A DNA stretch of 64,000 nt from Chiayiivirga sp. (GTDB lineage: Bacteria > Pseudomonadota > Gammaproteobacteria > Xanthomonadales > Xanthomonadaceae), in assembly GCA_022647565.1 (NCBI GenBank), contig JALCLA010000001.1, positions 124,001 to 188,000 on the forward strand, read 5' to 3'. Under the pieces are notes generated by a model. It was not told the DNA's origin. It saw only the letters and a list, made by a program, of their open reading frames with translations, and made no database searches. Each line of letters opens with the position of its first letter. Position 1 is the stretch's first letter. Positions 57,976 through 64,000 of this stretch are shown here, piece by piece. A program made the position numbers and the translations under genes.

Positions 57976-59629
57976 ATGCCCGACTCCCGCCCCTCCGACG
58001 CCGCTGCAGCCACGCCACTCAGCCAGGGCCACAGGAAGGTGATCTTGGCCTCCAGCCTCGGCACCGTGTTCGAGTGGTACGACTTCTACCTGTATGGCGC
58101 GCTGGCCGCGATCATCGCGCGGCAGTTCTTCTCGGCGCTCGATCCCGCCAGCGGCTTCATCTTCGCCCTGCTGGCCTTCGCCGCCGGGTTTGCGGTGCGG
58201 CCGATCGGCGCCCTCGTGTTCGGGCGGCTCGGCGACCTGATCGGGCGCAAGGTACACCTTCCTCGTCACCATCGTGCTGATGGGTGCCTCGACCTTCCTG
58301 GTCGGCGTGCTGCCGGGCTACGCCAGCATCGGCATCGCCGCACCGATCCTGCTGATCACGCTGCGACTTGCCCAGGGCCTGGCGCTGGGCGGCGAGTACG
58401 GCGGCGCGGCCACCTACGTGGCCGAACACGCGCCCGCGGGAAAGCGCGGCCTCTACACCAGCTTCATCCAGACCACCGCCACCCTCGGCCTGTTCCTGTC
58501 GCTGCTGGTGATCCTCGGGGTGCGCTTGTGGACCGGGCCGGAAGCCTTCGAGGCCTGGGGCTGGCGCATTCCCTTCCTCGTCTCGATCGTGCTGCTCGGC
58601 ATCTCGGTCTGGATCCGGTTGCAACTGAACGAGTCGCCGCTGTTCCAGCAGATGAAGGCCGAGGGCAAGACCTCCAGGGCGCCCATCCGCGAGAGCTTCT
58701 TTACCGGCAATGGCAAGATCGTGCTGCTGGTGCTGTTCGGCGCCACCGCCGGACAGGCCGTGGTGTGGTACGCGGGCCAGTTCTACTCGCTGTTCTTCCT
58801 GACCCAGACGCTCAGGGTTGATGCCACCACCGCGAACCTGCTGATCGCCGGCAGCCTGATCATCGGTACGCCCTTCTTCATCGTGTTCGGATGGCTCAGC
58901 GACCGGATCGGGCGCAAGCCGATCGTGCTGGCCGGCTGCCTGATCGCCGCGCTGACCTATTTCCCGATCTTCCGGGCGCTGACGCACGCGGCGAACCCCG
59001 CGCTGGAAGCCGCCGCAAGCCACAGCCCGGTGACCGTGGCGGCGGATCCGTCGACTTGTTCGTTCCAGTTCAATCCGGTCGGGACCCGCGCCTACACCAG
59101 CTCCTGCGACCTCGCCAAGAGCGCCCTGGCACGCGGCGGCACGCCTTATGCGAACCGCAGCGCCGCCGCCGGCAGCATCGCCACGATCCACATTGGCGAT
59201 CGCACGGTCCGCGCCTTCGAAGGCAACCGAGCGGATGACGCGGAAGCCGCTCGCTTCACCGCCGAACTGCAGGCGGCGCTGGGTGCGGCGGGATACCCGA
59301 CGAAGGCTGATCCGGCCCGCATCGATCATGCGACCGTGCTGGCCCTGCTCACCCTGCTGGTGATCTACGTGACGATGGTCTACGGACCGATCGCGGCCTG
59401 GCTGGTGGAGCTGTTCCCGACCCGCATCCGCTACACCTCGATGTCCCTGCCGTATCACATCGGCAACGGCTGGTTCGGCGGCTTCCTGCCCACCACCGCG
59501 TTCGCGATGGTGGCGGCCACGGGAGACATCTACTCCGGCCTCTGGTATCCGATCGCGGTGGCGCTGATGAGCTTCGTCATCGGCTCATTGTTCCTGCGCG
59601 AAACCAGGGACGTCGATATCGCGCGCTGA
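57976..59629 (+). pseudogene. MHS-type MFS symporter gene with a +1 frameshift
   Basis: The first 92 codons encode the N-terminus of a metabolite:H+ symporter (TVFEWYDFYLYGALAAIIAR, GRLGDLIGRK). At 58249-58250 an extra G shifts the frame: GRK is followed by VHLPRHH in frame, while the neighbouring frame continues correctly with YTFLVTIVLMGASTFLVG to the end at 59629. The full product would be about 550 residues with 12 helices and a long periplasmic or cytoplasmic insert around residues 340-430. Either the gene is broken or the base is a sequencing error. Its place next to acs suggests a carboxylate carrier. Confidence 0.85.
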
Positions 59630-59639
59630 ACGGCGCGCC

Positions 59640-59894
59640 TCAGCGGCGTTTCACCAGGCCCAGCAGGAACAGCACCAGCAAGGCGCCGATCACCGCGTTG
59701 AGGATCGCCGCGACGATGCCGCCTCCGATCGAGACGCCGGCAAGGCCGAGGACCCAGGTGCCGACGAAGGCGCCGACGATGCCAACCACCAGGTTGCCGA
59801 GCAGGCCGAAGCCGCGGCCCTTGCGGATCAGGCCGGCCAGCCAGCCGGCGACGCCGCCGATCAGCAGGGTGACGAACAGGGATTGGAATGTCAT
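59640..59894 (-). CDS. GlsB/YeaQ/YmgE family small membrane protein
   Basis: The 84-residue protein has three hydrophobic helices with many Gly residues and a GLIRKGRGFGLLGNLVVGIVG loop, which mark the 'transglycosylase-associated' family (GlsB/YeaQ/YmgE). The family is linked with stress responses, but its molecular role is not clear. It ends LVKRR. It is 10 bp from the end of the convergent symporter gene and follows a small membrane protein gene on the same strand by 36 bp. Confidence 0.9.
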   Translation of the reverse strand: MTFQSLFVTLLIGGVAGWLAGLIRKGRGFGLLGNLVVGIVGAFVGTWVLGLAGVSIGGGIVAAILNAVIGALLVLFLLGLVKRR

Positions 59895-59930
59895 GGCAGA
59901 TATCCGCGGGAATCGTGCGCGATGCGCGGA

Positions 59931-60281
59931 TCAGTCGCTGCTGTTGCCGCCGTCGCCGCCGCCGAGCGAGACGCTGTCGACATCGGTGTCCGGATCGCGT
60001 TGCGTCGCGGCGCCACCGACCGCGGCCGTCGTCGCCACGCCGCCCTCGGTGTCGCGCTTGCGCCGTTCGATGCTCTCGCGCATGTGGCGCATCGCCACCG
60101 GATCGAGCATCGCGGAGGTGTTCTGGCTGCGGCTGTCGATGCGACGCGAGGCCAGGGCCAGCGTACCCGCCAGCAAGGTCACCAGCGCACCGATCAGGCA
60201 CAGCGCCGCCAGGCCCATGGAATGGGTGCGGAACGCGATCGCAAGACAGCCCAGGGTGCCGACGAACCACAACCAACGCAT
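59931..60281 (-). CDS. Small membrane protein of unknown function
   Basis: The 116-residue protein has two helices at the N-terminus (MRWLWFVGTLGCLAIAF and MGLAALCLIGALVTLLAGTLALA) and a hydrophilic cytoplasmic tail, which ends in a Gly/Ser/Asp-rich stretch (VSLGGGDGGNSSD). I know no family. The ATG at 60281 is used; the frame is open to 60323. It lies between the cls gene and the GlsB-like gene, all on the minus strand, so the three may share a transcript. Confidence 0.65.
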   Translation of the reverse strand: MRWLWFVGTLGCLAIAFRTHSMGLAALCLIGALVTLLAGTLALASRRIDSRSQNTSAMLDPVAMRHMRESIERRKRDTEGGVATTAAVGGAATQRDPDTDVDSVSLGGGDGGNSSD

Positions 60282-60351
60282 ACGAGCTCCGAACCGTTCC
60301 GACTGCCGGAAAGTGTAGCCCAAGCGCCCGCGGGTCGTTGCGACGCGCGCG

Positions 60352-61788
60352 CTACAACAGCGGCGACAACAGGCGTGCGCTGGCTTCGGCCAGGCGTGCG
60401 GGCAGGCTGGCGCGCTCGCGCCGGGCGGGGATCTCGCGCGCCTCGCGCAGGTCGGTGAGGAATACCGCTTCGAGCTCGGCCGCCAGCGTGGTGTCGCGCA
60501 GCAGCAGCGAGAGCTCGAAGTTCAGGCGGAAGCTGCGATTGTCGAAGTTGGCGCTGCCGACCAACACGGTTTCCGCGTCCACCAGCAAGGCCTTGCTGTG
60601 CAACATGCGTGGCTGGTACTCGAACACGCGCGCACCGGCCGCGAGCAACTCGTCGTAATAGGAGCGGGCCGCGGCGCTGACGATGCGCGAGTCGCTGCGC
60701 CGCGGCACCAGCAGGCGCACGTCCACGCCGCGCAGCGCGGCCGAGGTCAGGGCATAGCGGGTGGATTCGGTCGGCACGAAGTACGGCGTCACCAGCCACA
60801 CCCGCCGATCCGCCTTGCTGATCGCCTCGATGTGCAGGCGATGAATCGATTCCCACGGCACGTCGGGGCCGGAAGGCAGCACCAGGGTGGGGATCGCGCC
60901 GGGCTCCGCTTCCGGCCACAGGCCTTCATCGCGCAGCGATACCTGCTGCGCATACGACCAGTCTTCCAGGAAGGTGGCCTGCAGGGAACGCACCGCTGCC
61001 CCCTCCAGGCGCAGGTGCAGGTCGTGGTAGGCATCGGTCCGCACCCGCTGGTTCTCGCTGTCAGTGAGGTTGATGCCGCCGGTGAAGGCGATCACGCCAT
61101 CGACCACGACCAGCTTGCGGTGATTGCGCAGGTTGATTCGCGGGCTGCGGATCCAGCGCAACCGGAACGGATGGAACCAGCCGATCTCCACCCCCGCTTC
61201 GCGCAGCGGCGCGAGGAAGCGTCGCGAAAGGCGGCCGGAGCCAACCGTATCGAGCAGCAGGCGCACCCGCACCCCGGCGCGGGCGCGCTCCGCCAGCGCG
61301 TCGCGGATCAGGGTGCCGGTCCGGTCCGGATCGACGATGTAGTACTCGAGGTGGACGTGGTGGCGTGCCGCGGCAATGGCGTCGAGCAGCGCGTCGAAGG
61401 TGCGCGCCCCGCCCACCAGCAGGTCGACGCGCGCGCTGCGCGTCGGCGGGAAGCCGGTGGTGGCGTGGGCCAGGCGCGCGAGGTCGGCGCTGTCGGCGTG
61501 ATCGTCGTTGGGCGGGATGCAGCCCTGCAGCGCGGCGCGGGCGCGAGCGCGCTTGAGCTGTTGCCGATGGATGCGTTGCGGGCCGAGGAAGTAATAGATG
61601 ACGAAGCCGATCACCGGCAATGCCGCGAGGCTGAGCACCCAGCTCAGCGTTGCCACCGGTTCGCGCTTCTGCAGCACGATCCAGCCGGCCAGCAGCAGCA
61701 GATACACGCCCCATCCCAGCGACAGATACCAGCCCACGTGCGGGATCGCTGCGATCGCGTCCCAGAGGCCGAGCAGGCGTTCGATCAT
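60352..61788 (-). CDS. cls: Cardiolipin synthase, Cls type
   Basis: Cardiolipin synthase joins two phosphatidylglycerol molecules. The 478-residue protein has two N-terminal membrane helices (WYLSLGWGVYLLLLAGWIVLQ and LSWVLSLAALPVIGFVIYYFLG) and two HKD motifs: NHRKLVVVDGVIAFTGGIN and LHSKALLVDAETVLVGSAN. The layout and length match ClsA (about 480). The ATG at 61788 starts the first helix. The frame is open far beyond this start but without family sequence. It is divergent from the radical SAM gene by 51 bp. Confidence 0.93.
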   Translation of the reverse strand: MIERLLGLWDAIAAIPHVGWYLSLGWGVYLLLLAGWIVLQKREPVATLSWVLSLAALPVIGFVIYYFLGPQRIHRQQLKRARARAALQGCIPPNDDHADSADLARLAHATTGFPPTRSARVDLLVGGARTFDALLDAIAAARHHVHLEYYIVDPDRTGTLIRDALAERARAGVRVRLLLDTVGSGRLSRRFLAPLREAGVEIGWFHPFRLRWIRSPRINLRNHRKLVVVDGVIAFTGGINLTDSENQRVRTDAYHDLHLRLEGAAVRSLQATFLEDWSYAQQVSLRDEGLWPEAEPGAIPTLVLPSGPDVPWESIHRLHIEAISKADRRVWLVTPYFVPTESTRYALTSAALRGVDVRLLVPRRSDSRIVSAAARSYYDELLAAGARVFEYQPRMLHSKALLVDAETVLVGSANFDNRSFRLNFELSLLLRDTTLAAELEAVFLTDLREAREIPARRERASLPARLAEASARLLSPLL

Positions 61789-61839
61789 GCGGCCAGCATA
61801 GTCGCAGCCAGCGCGACCGCAAGGGCGTAGCCTGTGGCG

Positions 61840-62922
61840 ATGAGCACGCCGATCAAGGGCCGCGGCCAGGGCGTGAATCCCGAAGGCCGCTACATCCGCT
61901 CCCGGCACCAGGCCGAGGACGATGGCTGGTTCGTCGACGGCGAGCCGGTCGCACCGCCGAAGACGAGCGTCACCGAGGAGCGTGCGCGCCGCATCATCAG
62001 CCGCAATGCGTCGCCCGATCTCTCCTTCACCCAGTCGATCAATGCCTACCGCGGCTGCGAGCACGGTTGCAGCTACTGCTATGCGCGGCCTTCGCACAGC
62101 TATCTCGAACTCTCGCCCGGGCTGGATTTCGAAACCCGGCTGTTCGCCAAGACCAATGCGGCCGAGCTGCTGCGCGCGGAGCTGGCCCGCCCCGGATATC
62201 GCCCCGACCCGATCGCGCTTGGTGCCAACACCGACCCGTACCAGCCGATCGAGAAGCGCTACCGCATCACGCGCGAGATCATCGAGGTGCTGGCCGAGTG
62301 CGGGCATCCCTTCACCATCGTCACCAAGAACGCGATGGTGGAGCGCGATCTCGATCTGCTCGCGCCGCTGGCGCAACGCAATCTCGTGAAGGTCTACCTG
62401 TCGGTGACCACGCTCGACAACCGGCTCGCGGCGCGCATGGAGCCGCGTGCCTCGGCCCCGCATCGAAGGCTGCAGGCGATCCACACCTTGCGCGCTGCAG
62501 GCGTGCCGGTGGGCGTCAACGTCTCACCCATCATCCCGATGCTCAACGACGCCGAGCTGGAAGGCATCCTGGAAGCCTGCCGCGAGGCCGGCGCACGCTG
62601 GGCGGGCTTCGTGCTGCTGCGCCTGCCGCACGAACTCAAGGATCTGTTCCGCGACTGGCTGCACACGCACTACCCGGAGCGCGCCGAACACATCCTCAGC
62701 CTGATGCGGCAACTGCACGGCGGGCGCGAATACGATGCCCGCTTCGGCCAGCGCCAGCGCGGTGAAGGCCCGTTCGCGCAGCTCATTGCACGCCGCTTCC
62801 GACTCGCGCAGCAGCGCCTGGGTTACGACGCGCAACGCCTGGCGCTCGACACCACGCAGTTTGTCGCGCCGCGCAAGCCGACGCCCGCGCGGCCGCCCTC
62901 GCCCCAGGGGGAACTGTTCTGA
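61840..62922 (+). CDS. Radical SAM protein, PA0069 / SplB-related family
   Basis: The 360-residue protein has the radical SAM cluster motif CEHGCSYCYARPSHSYLEL (CxxxCxxC) near residue 70 and the later stretches GANTDPYQPIEKRYRITR and SPIIPMLND. These mark the PA0069 family of radical SAM proteins related to spore photoproduct lyase; its substrate is not established. The N-terminus reads MSTPIKGRGQGVNPEGRY. A GTG at 61834 would add two residues; the ATG at 61840 is preferred. Confidence 0.88.
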   Translation: MSTPIKGRGQGVNPEGRYIRSRHQAEDDGWFVDGEPVAPPKTSVTEERARRIISRNASPDLSFTQSINAYRGCEHGCSYCYARPSHSYLELSPGLDFETRLFAKTNAAELLRAELARPGYRPDPIALGANTDPYQPIEKRYRITREIIEVLAECGHPFTIVTKNAMVERDLDLLAPLAQRNLVKVYLSVTTLDNRLAARMEPRASAPHRRLQAIHTLRAAGVPVGVNVSPIIPMLNDAELEGILEACREAGARWAGFVLLRLPHELKDLFRDWLHTHYPERAEHILSLMRQLHGGREYDARFGQRQRGEGPFAQLIARRFRLAQQRLGYDAQRLALDTTQFVAPRKPTPARPPSPQGELF

Positions 62923-63028
62923 GTCAGGCAACAGGTGCGGGATGGGCGAAAGTTCACGCGGGTCGCTCGTGTCAACCGGATGCCGCCCTGCCGCGTTGGC
63001 CGCCGTGTTTCCCTGCCCTGGAGTCCGT

Positions 63029-64000
63029 GTGTCCCGATCCTTCTGCCTCGCACTTTGCCTGGGCCTCGCGGCACCGCTGGCGATGGCGCAAGCTACGCCG
63101 AATTTCGATGCCGTCACCGCGCAGGTCGAGTTGATCGTGCAGCGCTATCGGCTGCCGGGCGCGGTGCTGCGCATCTCGCAGGATGGGCGCGAGGTCTACG
63201 CGCGCAGTTTCGGCGGCTATCAGCTCGACACCCGCGTGGCGATCGCCTCGGCCACCAAGTGGCTGTCGGCGACGGTGATTGCGCGACTGGTCGATCAGGG
63301 CCAGCTGCACTGGGACGATCGCCTGGATCGCTACGCCCCCGACGTACCGGCCGACAAGGCCGGGCTCACCTTGCGGCAATTGTTCTCGATGACCTCGGGC
63401 CTGCCGGGCGGCGACTTTTTCGGTGGCGCGCCGTGCCTGGATGATCGCCGCACCACGCTGGAAGCCTGCGCGCGCCAGATCCTCGCCCTGCCCCTGGTCT
63501 CGACGCCTGGCACCACGCTCGACTATGGCGGCAACGCCATGCAGGTGGCCGGATGGATGGCCGAACGCGCCACCGGCAAGGAATGGAACCAGTTGTTCCG
63601 CGAACAACTCGCGCAGCCGCTCGGCTTGCAACAGACCGATTACGGCTATCTGCCGGGCAGCAATCCGGGCAATCCGCGCATAGCCGGCGGGGCGTATTCC
63701 ACCGCGGCCGACTACCTCGCCCTGGTGCAACTGCATCTGGACGCAGGCCGGCACGCGGGCAAGCGCCTGCTTGATCGCGCGACGGTGCAGGAAATGCGTC
63801 GCCGCCAGACCATCGGTGCGCAGGTGCTGCACACGCCGTTTCCCGAAGCCGCGGGCTACGGCATCGGGCACTGGATCGACAACGAAGATGCGCAAGGCCA
63901 CACCCTCAAGGCCAGCAGCCCGGGAGCCTTCGGCTTCGCGCCCTGGCTCGATACGCGCCGCAACATCGCGGCCGTGCTCGTGCTCGACGGAGTCTTCGGC
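63029..64000 (+). CDS. Secreted serine hydrolase, beta-lactamase class C family (C-terminus outside window)
   Basis: 324 codons are visible. A signal peptide (residues 1-23, starting with GTG) leads into a penicillin-binding-like domain with the Ser-x-x-Lys motif as SATK (about residue 72), FSMTSGLPGGDFF, and a Tyr motif as DYGGNAMQVAGWM, where the usual YxN reads YGG. The segment GGAYSTAADYLALVQL is typical of the family. The GTG at 63029 has the ribosome site GGAG with five-base spacing. The function may be a serine esterase or D-aminopeptidase rather than a beta-lactamase. Confidence 0.88.
   Translation, partial: MSRSFCLALCLGLAAPLAMAQATPNFDAVTAQVELIVQRYRLPGAVLRISQDGREVYARSFGGYQLDTRVAIASATKWLSATVIARLVDQGQLHWDDRLDRYAPDVPADKAGLTLRQLFSMTSGLPGGDFFGGAPCLDDRRTTLEACARQILALPLVSTPGTTLDYGGNAMQVAGWMAERATGKEWNQLFREQLAQPLGLQQTDYGYLPGSNPGNPRIAGGAYSTAADYLALVQLHLDAGRHAGKRLLDRATVQEMRRRQTIGAQVLHTPFPEAAGYGIGHWIDNEDAQGHTLKASSPGAFGFAPWLDTRRNIAAVLVLDGVFG

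Overview
The window is the replication-origin neighbourhood of a GC-rich gammaproteobacterium, most likely of the order Lysobacterales (Xanthomonadales). The reasons are the gene order rpmH/dnaA-dnaN-recF-gyrB, the adjacent tonB-exbB-exbD-exbD-pdxJ block that also lies near dnaA in Xanthomonas, the rnpA-yidC-mnmE arm without yidD, and several secreted protein types common in that order. No rRNA, tRNA, CRISPR array, prophage or intact insertion sequence was seen.

Layout. From 1 to 8.2 kb: the start of ubiB, a phosphopantetheinyl transferase, a large sensor diguanylate cyclase, an ECF sigma factor with a membrane partner and a secreted PDZ protein, and pdxJ. From 8.3 to 12.1 kb, on the minus strand: a TPR protein followed by tonB-exbB-exbD-exbD. 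From 12.3 to 14.9 kb: an ATP-grasp glutamate-ligase-like gene and its 7TM/inactive-transglutaminase partner. From 15.2 to 21.6 kb: gyrB, recF, dnaN, dnaA, with a probable oriC between dnaA and dnaN, two parS-like sites, and a duplicated gyrB tail downstream of gyrB. From 21.8 to 25.5 kb, on the plus strand: rpmH, rnpA, yidC, mnmE. Transcription diverges from the origin.

From 25.8 to 38.5 kb: a TonB-C lipoprotein, two ABC exporter pairs (NatAB-like and YadGH-like), a secreted TAP-type hydrolase, a delta-60 repeat protein, a ferredoxin-NADP reductase, two small secreted proteins, a 166-bp MITE-like element, tatD and an AAA+ ATPase. From 38.7 to 49.0 kb: a large lysyl-endopeptidase-like protease, the sixA-yceI-phospholipase D operon, ubiJ, and oleC-oleD (the last two genes of long-chain olefin synthesis) behind tandem CRP/Clp-like sites.

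From 49.2 to 64 kb: a mrfA-mrfB DNA-repair pair whose two genes each carry a different palindromic repeat inserted in frame, a secreted protein with seven Cys-paired repeats (probable beta-propeller), a repeat-rich spacer, a second ferredoxin-NADP reductase, acs, a frameshifted MFS symporter, small membrane proteins, a cardiolipin synthase, a radical SAM protein and the start of a serine hydrolase.

The least ordinary signals are the colonisation of coding sequence by palindromic repeats (mrfA, mrfB and the tail of one ABC ATPase), the MITE-like element that ends on a stop codon, the gyrB-tail duplication, and the paired GTGA-N6-TCAC dyads near the ole genes with a third next to the diguanylate cyclase. 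All functional assignments rest on motif recognition by eye; no database search was run.
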